Positions 40,229 through 49,097 of a DNA stretch of 64,000 nucleotides are shown here, in pieces (the stretch's first letter is position 1; the number at the start of each line of letters is the position of its first letter). The translations under genes and the position numbers were made by a program. The DNA is from Bartonella taylorii. Its GTDB lineage: Bacteria > Pseudomonadota > Alphaproteobacteria > Rhizobiales > Rhizobiaceae. The stretch is from NCBI RefSeq assembly GCF_023920105.1, contig NZ_CP083693.1, positions 1,257,001 through 1,321,000 of the forward strand, written 5' to 3'. The notes under the pieces were generated by a model, which ran no database searches, had not been told where the DNA came from, and saw only the letters and a program-made list of their open reading frames with translations.

Positions 40229-41704
40229 CTAAACTAAATTGTTCCATATACGCCCATCACGTTCCATCAAAAGTGTTGAAGCAGACGGTCCCCATGAACC
40301 AGCGCTATATCCATAAACAGGCTGCTTTATTGCTTTCCATCCCTCAAGAATAGGATCAATCCAACGCCAAGCGGCCTCAACTTCATCACGACGCATAAAC
40401 AGTGTTTGATCTCCGCGAATAACATCCATCAATAAACGTTCATAAGCATCAGGATTACGTTCAGAAAACGCAGACGCAAAACTCATGTCCAATGGAATAT
40501 GACGAAATCGCATACCACCAGGACCCGGATCCTTAATCATCAACCATTGTTTTACCCCCTCATCAGGTTGGAGACGGACAACGAGCCTATTAGAAAAAAC
40601 TTCATCTGAAGCCGTATTAAAAATATTATGAGGGATGGGTTTGAAAACGACAACAATTTCAGACATACGCGTAGCCATACGCTTACCAGTTCGTAAATAA
40701 AAAGGTGTATCCGCCCAACGCCAATTATTAATTTTAACCTTAAGCGCCACAAATGTTTCATTCTTACTGACTTTTTTCCCCAGATCATCAAGATAAGATC
40801 CTACAGAAACACCATTCAATATACCAGCAAGATACTGCCCTCGCACAGTATGTTGCTCTACATTATGAATACCAAGAGGTGTTAAAGAATGCAAAACTTT
40901 CAGTTTTTCATTACGCACGGCATTTGCTCTATTAGTAAATGGAATTTCCATAGCAACCAGACAGAGCAATTGTAGCATATGATTCTGTACCATATCGCGT
41001 AACGCACCCGCACTCTCATAATATTGTGCACGCCCCTCCACTCCTAAAGACTCAGCAACTGTTATCTGAACGTGATCAATGTAGTTAGAATTCCACAACG
41101 GCTCATAAAGCGTATTAACAAAGCGCAATGCCATCAAATTTTGAACCGTTTCCTTGCCAAGATAATGATCAATGCGAAAGATTTGATCTTCATCAAATAC
41201 CTTTGAAAATGTATCATTAAGTTCAACGGCTGTTTTTACATCGCGGCCAATCGGTTTTTCAATGATAATCCGTGTTTGTTGAGTCACCAAACCATTTTGC
41301 CCTAATCTCATCGCAATATCGTCAAAAAGTGATGAACCAACTGCTAAATAAAAAGCTCGAATATCAGCTGGATTTTTTGACAGCAGTAGAGCTAAATCCT
41401 CCCAACCTCGGTTTGAGGTAATATCAGCAGAAACATAGGCTAAACGTGCAAGAAAACGATTAAGTTGAATTTGCTTGAGATCTTTTGGAGAAATATGTTT
41501 CTCCAAAGAAGCACGAACAAAATTTTGATACTCTTCACTCCTCAACGAAGAGCGCGCAACCCCGATGATACGCATTGGCTCGTTAAATTGCCCAACACAC
41601 TGACAATGATAAAGAGCAGGTAAAAGTTTGCGTGATGCCAAATCACCATTGCCACCAAAAATAATACAATCAAAGGGAGAGACTGGAATAATTTTACTCA
41701 CCAT
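40229..41704 (-). CDS. zwf: Glucose-6-phosphate 1-dehydrogenase
   Basis: Oxidises glucose-6-phosphate to the lactone with NAD(P)+; 491 residues from the ATG at 41704, which follows a purine-rich GAGGAAGAGAGACAGG stretch. Motifs: the dinucleotide-binding IIFGGNGDLASRKLLPALY, the substrate/active-site signature FRIDHYLGKETVQNLMALRF, and IIEKPIGRD. YLRTGKRMATRMSEIVVVFK and the ending EGWKAIKQPVYGYSAGSWGP also fit. First gene of zwf-pgl-edd; the upstream 120 bases hold its promoter. Confidence 0.97.
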   Translation of the reverse strand: MVSKIIPVSPFDCIIFGGNGDLASRKLLPALYHCQCVGQFNEPMRIIGVARSSLRSEEYQNFVRASLEKHISPKDLKQIQLNRFLARLAYVSADITSNRGWEDLALLLSKNPADIRAFYLAVGSSLFDDIAMRLGQNGLVTQQTRIIIEKPIGRDVKTAVELNDTFSKVFDEDQIFRIDHYLGKETVQNLMALRFVNTLYEPLWNSNYIDHVQITVAESLGVEGRAQYYESAGALRDMVQNHMLQLLCLVAMEIPFTNRANAVRNEKLKVLHSLTPLGIHNVEQHTVRGQYLAGILNGVSVGSYLDDLGKKVSKNETFVALKVKINNWRWADTPFYLRTGKRMATRMSEIVVVFKPIPHNIFNTASDEVFSNRLVVRLQPDEGVKQWLMIKDPGPGGMRFRHIPLDMSFASAFSERNPDAYERLLMDVIRGDQTLFMRRDEVEAAWRWIDPILEGWKAIKQPVYGYSAGSWGPSASTLLMERDGRIWNNLV

Positions 41705-41823
41705 GAACCTGTCTCTCTTCCTCTTCAACTACAAAAGCTTAAACAATTTATAGAAGCTTCAATTATTAAAGCAGATAGATACTAAATAAGCCATTAATTT
41801 TCTTTACTGCAAATGATTTCTAG

Positions 41824-43107
41824 TTAAAAATGATCCATTAAGGAAAACCAATGCATTGCCAAAAATACAAGCGGATAACGTAGAACTCTGCCACCTGGGA
41901 AAGATGAAATCTTTAAGTCTTGAAAACACGCAAAACGCTCACGCTTCCCAGTCAGCCATTCAGCATATAATTTTCCCATAAAAGGAGCAAGCATAACTCC
42001 ATGACCCGAATAACCACCACAATAAGTTACTCCTGCGAAAAGTTGACGAACATAAGGCATACGTTCAACCGTAATAGCAACTGTCGCCCCCCAGTTATGA
42101 GTCAAATTTATAGAGTGTAGATGAGGATAAATTTCAGCAATCTGCCGTAGTATACGTTCATCTAAATTTGCAGGATGCTGATTATCATAACTTTCTACTC
42201 CGCCAAATAATAAGCGATTATCAATGCTTTTGCGAAAATAGCGAACCATAAAACGAGAATCATCTACCGATTCGCCACCTCGAAGAATCGGACTATCTTT
42301 TGATAACGGTTCCGTTGCTCCAATATAAGAGCGGATAGAAACAATATTTTTCTCAACAAAATGCTGAAGTCCAAGCTTATAGGCATTGGTTGCCAATAAA
42401 ACTTTCTCAGCTGTTACATTCCCCCGTTCTGTTATCACTCTCCAATGGGTATTATTACGCTCTATCCCCGTTACTTGTGTCTTCTCATAAAGCTTAGCAC
42501 CAACACTTCTTGCTTTCTTTGCCAACCAAATAACCAGCTTTAAAGGATTTATATGGCCGGTGTCCGCATCATGAATACCACCATAATAAAAAGACGAGCC
42601 TAACCGTCTGGCCGTTTCATTCCTATCCATAAAAGTAATACCATGATAGCCATAACGCTGCATTGTCTCAACATGCTGTTGATAAGATATAACCTCACGT
42701 TTTTTATGAAACACAGAAAGCTGTCCTGCCATAAAATCACACTGACAATCAGGCATAGCGCACCAAGATAAAATATCTCTTTTGGCTTCTTCAGCTAAAT
42801 CAAACAGCGCTTTACTTCGCTCAAAACCATACTTTTTCTCTAATGTTTCCACCCATTGTCGTTGCCCCGTTCCCAATTGCCCACCATTGCGCCCTGAAGC
42901 ACCATCACCAAACCGCGAAGCCTCAAACAAAACAACACTCACTCCAGCTTTTGCTAAATGATAAGCAGCCGAAAGCCCTGTAAATCCACCTCCAATAATA
43001 ACGACATCACACTGTATCTGTCCGCAAAAAAATGGATAAGAGGGGCGTTCTTCTAAAGTATCCTCATACCAAGAAACTCCTGGAGAAATTGGATTACATT
43101 CAATCAT
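41824..43107 (-). CDS. FAD-dependent oxidoreductase, gamma-glutamylputrescine oxidase type (PuuB-like)
   Basis: 427-residue DAO-family flavoenzyme from the ATG at 43107, with GAGG 9 bases upstream. FAD-binding motif: CDVVIIGGGFTGLSAAYHLA followed by VVLFEASRFGDGASGRNGGQ. YCGGYSGHGVMLAPFMGKL is the conserved C-terminal FAD loop. Such enzymes oxidise the amine of gamma-glutamylputrescine or similar N-glutamyl amines. The gene overlaps or abuts the upstream glutamine-synthetase-like gene (stop at 43119, start at 43107) and they form one operon, which strongly suggests a gamma-glutamylated polyamine or amine route. The exact substrate is inferred. Confidence 0.85.
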   Translation of the reverse strand: MIECNPISPGVSWYEDTLEERPSYPFFCGQIQCDVVIIGGGFTGLSAAYHLAKAGVSVVLFEASRFGDGASGRNGGQLGTGQRQWVETLEKKYGFERSKALFDLAEEAKRDILSWCAMPDCQCDFMAGQLSVFHKKREVISYQQHVETMQRYGYHGITFMDRNETARRLGSSFYYGGIHDADTGHINPLKLVIWLAKKARSVGAKLYEKTQVTGIERNNTHWRVITERGNVTAEKVLLATNAYKLGLQHFVEKNIVSIRSYIGATEPLSKDSPILRGGESVDDSRFMVRYFRKSIDNRLLFGGVESYDNQHPANLDERILRQIAEIYPHLHSINLTHNWGATVAITVERMPYVRQLFAGVTYCGGYSGHGVMLAPFMGKLYAEWLTGKRERFACFQDLKISSFPGGRVLRYPLVFLAMHWFSLMDHF

Positions 43108-43118
43108 AGTGATAAACC

Positions 43119-44546
43119 TCAAACATTAAGCAAGAGATATTCGCGCTCCCACGGGCTAATCACTTCCATAAAAGTTTCAAACTCTTGTCGTTTGATTGCA
43201 GCATAAGTACTTACAAATACATCCCCTAGAATAGCACGTATCGCTGTATCTTGTTCAAATAGGTTAACAGCCTCAATAAGTCCACGTGGTAATTCAACAT
43301 TATCAGCATTCACATTACTTGTTGTTGGCTCATCGGGTTCAAGCTTTTGCTGTAAGCCAATGAGACCACAAGCCAGAGAAGCTGCAAGTGCTAAATAAGG
43401 GTTAGCATCTGACGAAGGAATTCTATTCTCAACGCGCCGTCCTTGTGGAGCAGAACGTGGTACACGAAAAGCTGTAGTACGGTTATCATACCCCCACCGC
43501 AAATTAACAGGCGCAGAAATATCAGGCATGAGACGTCGATAAGAATTCACATAAGGTGCAAGCATTACAAGCACCCCAGCCATATGTCTTTGTAATCCAC
43601 CAATAAAATGGCGAAAACAGATACTTTCTCCGCCATCCTCCTCTGTAAAAATATTAGCACCCGATTTCTTATCAATAACCGATTGGTGAATATGCATAGC
43701 AGACCCAGGCTGCCCTTGGATCGGTTTAGCCATAAAAGTTGCATACATATTATGTTTAAGTGCCGCTTCACGAATTGTTCTCTTAAACATGAAAACTTGA
43801 TCAGCTAATTCAATCGGGTCACCATGACGTAAATTGATTTCAAACTGACCGGCTCCTTCCTCATGAATGAGCGTATCAATTTCCAATCCCTGCGCTTCTG
43901 AAAATTGATAAATATCATCAATGAACTCATCAAATTCATTCACACCAGCAATCGAGTACCCTTGCCCTCCACCAATTGAACGTCCAGATCGACCAACCGG
44001 CGGAACTAAAGGATAATCAGGATCGGGATTCTTTTCTACTAAATAAAACTCTATTTCTGGTGAAACGACAGGCTTTAGCCCTCTTTGCGTGTAAAAATCA
44101 ACTACTTTTCGCAAAACATTTCGTGGTGTATAATCCACAACCTGCCCATTTTGATATATAAGATCACAAATCACTTGTGCAGTAGGAGCATCTTCCCATG
44201 GAACAATGCTTAACGTAGAAAGATCAGGCTCAAGGCGTAAGTCACCATCTGTTTTAGGATATTCAAAACCATTGCCATCTTCAGGATAATCTCCTGAAAT
44301 TGTTGCCATAAAAACGGCTGAAGGCAATGCCAATGATGTCTCCGATGTGAATTTTTTAGAAAGCATCATTTTGCCCCGCGGTACACCCGCTTGATCAGGT
44401 GTGATACATTCAATATCTTCTACATTACGGAAAGCAAGCCACTGCGAAACTTGTTCCCAATTATTTACACCACGTAAATTTTTGAGGAAACTAGAAACAG
44501 GCTTAGAACCCTTGTTTCGCATTTGTTTACCATTTTTTACAGCCAT
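43119..44546 (-). CDS. Glutamine synthetase-family ligase, gamma-glutamylputrescine synthetase type (PuuA-like)
   Basis: 475-residue member of the glutamine synthetase superfamily. Catalytic features: VSPEIEFYLVEKNPDPDYP (metal-binding Glu), EEGAGQFEINLRHGDPIELA, the ATP/metal segment GQPGSAMHIHQSVID, and SPVNLRWGYDNRTTAFRVP-type sequence near residue 345, with the NRIPSSDANPYLALAASLA end. No adenylylation-site Tyr context of GlnA is seen, and the sequence fits the PuuA/GlnA3 group that couples glutamate to an amine. Together with the neighbouring oxidase it probably degrades a polyamine or monoamine. It is the first gene of the pair. Confidence 0.87.
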   Translation of the reverse strand: MAVKNGKQMRNKGSKPVSSFLKNLRGVNNWEQVSQWLAFRNVEDIECITPDQAGVPRGKMMLSKKFTSETSLALPSAVFMATISGDYPEDGNGFEYPKTDGDLRLEPDLSTLSIVPWEDAPTAQVICDLIYQNGQVVDYTPRNVLRKVVDFYTQRGLKPVVSPEIEFYLVEKNPDPDYPLVPPVGRSGRSIGGGQGYSIAGVNEFDEFIDDIYQFSEAQGLEIDTLIHEEGAGQFEINLRHGDPIELADQVFMFKRTIREAALKHNMYATFMAKPIQGQPGSAMHIHQSVIDKKSGANIFTEEDGGESICFRHFIGGLQRHMAGVLVMLAPYVNSYRRLMPDISAPVNLRWGYDNRTTAFRVPRSAPQGRRVENRIPSSDANPYLALAASLACGLIGLQQKLEPDEPTTSNVNADNVELPRGLIEAVNLFEQDTAIRAILGDVFVSTYAAIKRQEFETFMEVISPWEREYLLLNV

Positions 44547-45006
44547 AATACACCAACTTTAAAACAACAAAGGTCCGCTTTTATGGTATCACCCCATGCA
44601 TGAATGTCACGAAAAACTTTATTAACTTAATTTTTAAAGAATGCCAAAACTTCCTTCAAGGTAAAAGAACCTTACACTCAACAAGCTATTCTATCAACCA
44701 TAGTGAAAAAATTGATATTGCACGCGATACATCGGTGCGAACCTTCTCCTTATATAAAACAGCGAGAAATACCATAGTGGACGTAACCTAATTCCGATTC
44801 AAATAATCACACATAAGCAAATATTGGCAAGAATAATAAAGGCGAGATATTTAATTTCCTTTTGGCTGTAACAATGCTTAATTAAAAGAAAAGAAACTTT
44901 TCTTTTAATATGAAGCAAGTTTTGTAACCTCTATTGTTATCCACATAGAAGTAAACAACCTAGGATGGTGAGTAGCTATGCCTTTACAGCTAATGCTTAC
45001 AAACAC
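44547..45006. other. Spacer at the left edge of the 45-54 kb island
   Basis: 460 AT-rich bases; no gene supported. Contains the upstream region of the PuuA-like gene, an AT hairpin (AAAAGAAAAG/CTTTTCTTTT near 44884-44910) and the left boundary of the island. Confidence 0.4.
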
Positions 45007-45273
45007 TCACCCCGCCGTAATATGCGTAAATGTATTTTCAGGATAAAACATACGCTCAGCATTTCCGACATGAAACTTAACCATCCCCTGCATAATAGCT
45101 TGTTCTGAGCGGATACCTATAGACTCTGCACTTATATCAATTCCCACCGCTTGACATTGCACTTCGCACACAATATTCAGAGCTGAAAATATAGTAGAGC
45201 ATACCAAATCCAATAGATAGGATTTTTTGCTAATTGCGCCATGCGTGATCCAACAGTTGATAGTCTCCAACAC
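45007..45273 (-). pseudogene. SAM-dependent methyltransferase fragment
   Basis: The 88-codon frame shows the core of a class I methyltransferase: YLLDLVCSTIFSALNIV where motif I (LDLGCGTG) should be, then CQAVGIDISAESIGIRSEQA (post-I acidic residue and following helix) and MVKFHVGNAERMFYPENTFT (motifs II-III). Motif I has lost its glycines, and the protein stops after ITAG, short of the rest of the fold. The gene is therefore non-functional. It lies downstream, on the same strand, of the broken decarboxylase. Confidence 0.6.
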
Positions 45274-45431
45274 ACTAGGAGGTGTGTTATTTATATCTAA
45301 AAAGCCAAAAAATCAGGATATGAGAACACAATAATATCAATTTCCTTTGAACTAACGTCCTTCATCGTCGATCTTCCACCATCGTAAAATCTTTTTTGTA
45401 TCAGTTGCTTTCACATACTTTGACTTATGAT

Positions 45432-46190
45432 CTAGTGACACTGTGCAGATTGAGTACACATCCCCAGAGCCCAGATTGTAATTAAGTTCGTACCATTCTG
45501 CTCTTTTATAGAGCTAATATTTGAAAATAAATAACCATAATCTTCATATATAATACCCCTAGGCTCAATAATTACCGTAAGCTTATGTAAATCACAACCC
45601 AATTGTGATAATGCCTCATAAATTTTACGAGGGGATTCATCATTGACCGTCACAGCATCGCAGAACGCTGTGGAAGTCGGATATCCCTCGCCTGACTGAT
45701 AAAACTTTTTTTATCCTTCAATGCATAAATATCCTTTCCAACCTTAGTTAAGGTGGATACTATTAACTCAGTCGAATTAGAGCCCACATGCAAAGGCACC
45801 CCATTAAGCCTAATTCTATTGCATTCTAGCAAAGATAATGCGGCACGTAACTCCGCCGCAGTCGTACTAAAACGCGATCTATCCCCGTTTGCCAGTACAT
45901 GGCGCAATCTCAATGAGATTTTAGGCAATATGTCAAAATGGCGGGCAAGAGCGATGATGTCATGTAATTCGATAATATTATCACACTGGACATTTATATG
46001 TTTTCTAATAGATAATTCTATCTCTTCTCGAAGTTTTACAGGGATATTAAAAAATATATCTCTACCTTTAAAACCATCTTTTTGCGCTAATGATATTTCA
46101 TAACCAGACGCAAATTCCAAGTCCCAGCAACATAGCAATGATGCCCCGCACGTCTATTAAAATACCCTGCTTTTTCTCGCCCTAGGCATT
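45432..46190 (-). pseudogene. PLP-dependent decarboxylase (alanine-racemase fold, LysA/ODC group), frameshifted
   Basis: Two frames that overlap at 45650-45653 make one protein. The first reads DLEFASGYEISLAQKDGF, IFFNIPVKLREEIELSIRK, NVQCDNIIELHDIIALARHF, KISLRLRHV and NGVPLHVGSNSTELIVSTL, the order of blocks of fold-type III decarboxylases (ASxxE, K-P-ELxxA, NVES-ELxxL, LRVN, GLHxHIGS). The second gives TVIIEPRGIIYEDYGYLFSN, the EPGR segment that binds PLP phosphate, and INGTNLITI-like sequence. The start with the PLP-lysine (YAxKAN) and the CxxxD end are lost; GHHCYVAGTWNL-like debris continues upstream in another frame. LysA-like, ornithine or MccE/SbnH-type decarboxylases share this fold, so the substrate is unknown. 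Confidence 0.65.
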
Positions 46191-46307
46191 CATAGCCCGA
46201 CCACGTAAAACAGGATACCAATTACAATATCAGACCATAAGGCTGCAAGAGAAAGTTCTTTTATATTTTTATTTTTACATTGCCTCTTAAACAAGCTAGC
46301 CTGTTCA

Positions 46308-46313
46308 TATAAT
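46308..46313 (+). promoter_or_regulatory. Putative -10 box of the minigene/radical SAM operon
   Basis: TATAAT lies 42 bases upstream of the ATG at 46356. Upstream T-rich and TTGCCT/TTAAAC sequences are possible -35 elements, but their spacing is not ideal, so an activator may be needed. Confidence 0.35.
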
Positions 46314-46355
46314 AAGTTATTAATACATATAACTTCTACAAAAAGAGGATTCATT

Positions 46356-46379
46356 ATGTTCCGTGAAAATCTTTGGTAA
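46356..46379 (+). CDS. Seven-residue minigene upstream of the radical SAM gene (candidate leader or precursor peptide)
   Basis: AGAGGA lies 6 bases before an ATG that encodes MFRENLW and stops at TAA. The Shine-Dalgarno is much better than that of the long gene downstream (GTG at 46463). A 6-bp hairpin follows 8 bases after the stop. Size and layout recall mccA of microcin C (MRTGNAN), but this peptide ends in Trp, not in the Asn that MccB enzymes modify, so it may instead be a leader peptide that controls the operon. A chance frame is quite possible. Confidence 0.35.
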   Translation: MFRENLW

Positions 46380-46387
46380 TACACTCG

Positions 46388-46402
46388 GGTGATTGGATCA
46401 CC
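46388..46402 (+). promoter_or_regulatory. Hairpin between the minigene and the radical SAM gene
   Basis: GGTGAT-TGG-ATCACC, perfect 6-bp stem with a 3-base loop; CGGG/CCCG may add an outer stem. No T-run follows, so it is not a standard terminator; it may stabilise the short message or act as an attenuator. Confidence 0.4.
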
Positions 46403-46462
46403 AGTCGCCCGTCAATAGTATAGTGCAAGTTAAGAAATTGGGCGAGGTAAGCTATACAACTC

Positions 46463-47869
46463 GTGGATTATCCTTTTGTGAAGTTCGATCAACTCAAGCC
46501 GATTTACAACTTCACATATCCGTTATTTCGCACTATTTCAAATGAATTTTACGATTACCTAGACTTTAATAAACTAGTACAAAGTAAGCAGATTCCACAA
46601 GCGCGTACCATTTCTCTTTATTTGCATATTCCCTTTTGCCAAACCATCTGTTCCTTCTGTCCCTTTCAGAAAGGGGCCTACAAGCACGTTAAGCAAATCG
46701 AATCTTATATGTCAGCGCTTACCACAAAGATCAGAACCAAAGGAAATTTCATTCGCTCGCTTAGAGGGCCCATCCGCAGCATCTATGGCGGTACACCGTC
46801 GCTTTTGTCCGCAGATAATATCCGACACATCGGAAAAGTATTGCATGCCGAATTTGAGCTCTCTTCCTTAACCGAGTTTACACTGGAAAGCGAACCGAAG
46901 AGCGTCACACGTGATAAACTTTATGCTGCCCGTGAGATCAGCGTTAACCGGATCAGCTTCGGTATACAGAGTTTCATTGAGCGTTTCCGATCATTGTTTA
47001 ACCTCACCTCAACACGTGAACAAATCAACAATACCGTGGCTTGGTCACAAGAGATAATTGGACATGTCGGTTTCGACCTACTATATGGCATGCACAGCCA
47101 GCAAGCCGAAGAACTATTATACGATTTGAAGCAAGCCAGCGAGCTTCATCCTGAAACCATCAATCTCTATGCAATCAACAATCTGGCTATCACGTCACAA
47201 CTGCATAAGTCTTACGCACAAAAAGGGCTAAAGCCATCCAGCCTACAACATCGACAGATGCTTCGCCTATTTAGCGACATCGTTATGCGCAGCTGCGGCT
47301 ATGCGCCGTGTAATGGGCATTCCTATATCAAAATTGCCAATAACACTCCTCTAACGCTCGCTAAAACAAGTTCAGCTAATTATTTCCGCTATCACAAATA
47401 TTTGCATGGTTATCATGACGATTATGTGGTTGGATTCGGAGCGGCAGCACTGTCGATTCTCGGCTCACTCGTCACACGAGCCAATCCCAGTCGAAGCGGA
47501 TACATTACCGACATACAACTTAAAGGCAAATCCAAAGTATACTACAATTGGGTATCAGCGGAGCAACAAGCCTCCAAGGCTTTGTGTATGCGGCTACCTT
47601 ATAACGGCTATGCCAAAAAAGAAAGAATTGACTGGACCGCACTCCCCTCTTTCGTTTACAACAACCTACAACAGCTCATAGTTGCAGGTCTCATCGCAGA
47701 AAGTGATAACGATCTCCAGCTGACTCAGCGTGGTTGGCAATGGTATTCCAACCTTATGTATTTTCTTCTACCTCAGGCAGATAGGAATATCTTGGACGGC
47801 TATGTCGCAAACATACTTAATACAACCGCCGTACTTGATGGACCAGCGGAAACCTGTGTGGCATCTTAA
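46463..47869 (+). CDS. HemN-like radical SAM protein
   Basis: 468 residues. Radical SAM cluster motif CxxxCxxC at Cys59, Cys63 and Cys66 (LYLHIPFCQTICSFCPFQKG), then YGGTPSLLS at 108-116, EFTLESEPKSVTRDKL, NRISFGIQSF and FDLLYGMHSQ, all in the order of the coproporphyrinogen oxidase HemN/HemW/HutW superfamily. The C-terminus has the HemN wing (GYAKKERIDW, LQLTQRGWQWYSNLMYF). Members include coproporphyrinogen dehydrogenase, heme chaperones, heme-cleaving methyltransferases and natural-product C-methylases; the motifs do not decide among them. GTG start after an in-frame stop; weak Shine-Dalgarno. The DNA looks richer in GC than its neighbours, which suggests transfer. An MFS gene follows 10 bases later. 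Confidence 0.8.
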   Translation: MDYPFVKFDQLKPIYNFTYPLFRTISNEFYDYLDFNKLVQSKQIPQARTISLYLHIPFCQTICSFCPFQKGAYKHVKQIESYMSALTTKIRTKGNFIRSLRGPIRSIYGGTPSLLSADNIRHIGKVLHAEFELSSLTEFTLESEPKSVTRDKLYAAREISVNRISFGIQSFIERFRSLFNLTSTREQINNTVAWSQEIIGHVGFDLLYGMHSQQAEELLYDLKQASELHPETINLYAINNLAITSQLHKSYAQKGLKPSSLQHRQMLRLFSDIVMRSCGYAPCNGHSYIKIANNTPLTLAKTSSANYFRYHKYLHGYHDDYVVGFGAAALSILGSLVTRANPSRSGYITDIQLKGKSKVYYNWVSAEQQASKALCMRLPYNGYAKKERIDWTALPSFVYNNLQQLIVAGLIAESDNDLQLTQRGWQWYSNLMYFLLPQADRNILDGYVANILNTTAVLDGPAETCVAS

Positions 47870-47879
47870 GGAGAAAAGA

Positions 47880-49097
47880 ATGTTCACGCTTTTTGCCAAT
47901 AAGAACATACGCTATTTTTGCCTAACCGTTAGTCTGCTCGCCTTACTCAGCGGTGCTTTGCGCACTGCCATCCCGCTATTAGCAAGACAATCTGGATATG
48001 GCGTAGTCGGAGTAAGTTGGGCGCAAGGTCTCTTCTCATTAGCGTGGCCAATTTTCGGCATCCTTGCAGGCACTTTACTTGATCGCTGCGACAAAATAAA
48101 ACTTGCCACCTCGGCTCTCCTCATCTTCATGCTACTGCATATTGTACTGTTCGTACTGCTCATGATACAGATTGCTCCAGCCGAACAAATTTTCTTCTAT
48201 GCAACCATTGCTGGATTCATCGTCGTTTCTGCCGAAGCTTATATAATGACGATTCCACCACTTATCATGGAGGGAGAGCGATTGATGACCTTCTACTCAA
48301 TTGTCTTGTTTTTAGATTTCGGGGTCTCCTCTTTTCTTGCCCCTATCATAACAAGCAGCATTTTAGCGCATAGCACACTGCTATTTCTTGGCCTGTTAAT
48401 CGTGCTTTTTATCACATTGATTTTTACCGCTCGCCGTGCTGTTCCGACATCGCCAACACCTGATAAAGAAAACATCACTTTCCGTTATATCATTGCCGGC
48501 TTTCGTTTCATTTTTTCAAATCGGCATCTTATCTCCCTTACATTACTCACATTCTTTCTATCGGTGGTATTTGGAGCATTCCTAACCTCGTTCATCTTCT
48601 TCGTTACCGACGGTCGGTATCTGGGCCTACATAGCAGCCAATATGGCGTGATGTTTGCAGCCTACGCGCTTGGTACAATGGCAGGTGCCCTATTTGCGCC
48701 ACGTATACGCTATGCACCGGTGCGCCTAGCTGTTCTCATTGACGGTTTAGGAACGGTTGTCTTGCTGCTGATTCCAGCCTTTTCAAAAAGTGCTGTCGTC
48801 GTATGGGGCGTCACCTTTACCGCTGGCGTTGGAGCAAGCTTATGGTTTATTGGTGTTACCGCCTTCAGGCAGCGCCTCACACCAAAGCAACTTCTCGGGC
48901 GAGCTAATTCTGCTTTTCGGGTGATCGGCTATGCTGGAATGCCGGTCGGAAGCTTTTTGGTCGGCGTCCTTGGTTCTTTTATATCATTGCAATTTGCTGC
49001 CGCCTTTATCGCTGGACTACTATTGGTGGCTATCGCGATAACGCTTCCATTTCTTTGGCAGGCTGATCATATAACACCCAACCCTGCAACGAGGTAA
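47880..49097 (+). CDS. MFS transporter paired with the radical SAM protein
   Basis: 405 residues from the ATG at 47880, which has AAGGAG 6 bases upstream, directly behind the radical SAM stop. Twelve hydrophobic helices can be drawn. The N-terminal half carries GILAGTLLDRCDKIKLATSA, the loop 2-3 motif of drug/proton antiporters (GxLaDrxdrkk). The second half starts FRYIIAGFRFIFSNRHLISL, typical of the efflux group close to macrolide and tetracycline-type carriers. Tight coupling means that it probably exports or imports what the radical SAM enzyme makes or uses. Base use is like the radical SAM gene and unlike the core genes. The substrate is unknown. Confidence 0.85.
   Translation: MFTLFANKNIRYFCLTVSLLALLSGALRTAIPLLARQSGYGVVGVSWAQGLFSLAWPIFGILAGTLLDRCDKIKLATSALLIFMLLHIVLFVLLMIQIAPAEQIFFYATIAGFIVVSAEAYIMTIPPLIMEGERLMTFYSIVLFLDFGVSSFLAPIITSSILAHSTLLFLGLLIVLFITLIFTARRAVPTSPTPDKENITFRYIIAGFRFIFSNRHLISLTLLTFFLSVVFGAFLTSFIFFVTDGRYLGLHSSQYGVMFAAYALGTMAGALFAPRIRYAPVRLAVLIDGLGTVVLLLIPAFSKSAVVVWGVTFTAGVGASLWFIGVTAFRQRLTPKQLLGRANSAFRVIGYAGMPVGSFLVGVLGSFISLQFAAAFIAGLLLVAIAITLPFLWQADHITPNPATR

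Noticed and set aside
44600-44791. A 63-codon plus-strand frame between the PuuA-like gene and the island
   Set aside because: No Shine-Dalgarno, no recognisable motif, and it lies where the promoter of the divergent gene should be.
44547-45006. A direct repeat of the tRNA-His 3' end at the left edge of the island
   Set aside because: I looked for the acceptor and T-arm sequence and found no convincing match, so no att pair is claimed.
46356-46379. The heptapeptide MFRENLW as a true microcin C precursor (MccA)
   Set aside because: It ends in Trp, while known MccA peptides end in Asn, and the next gene is a radical SAM protein, not MccB. Kept only as a leader or minigene candidate.
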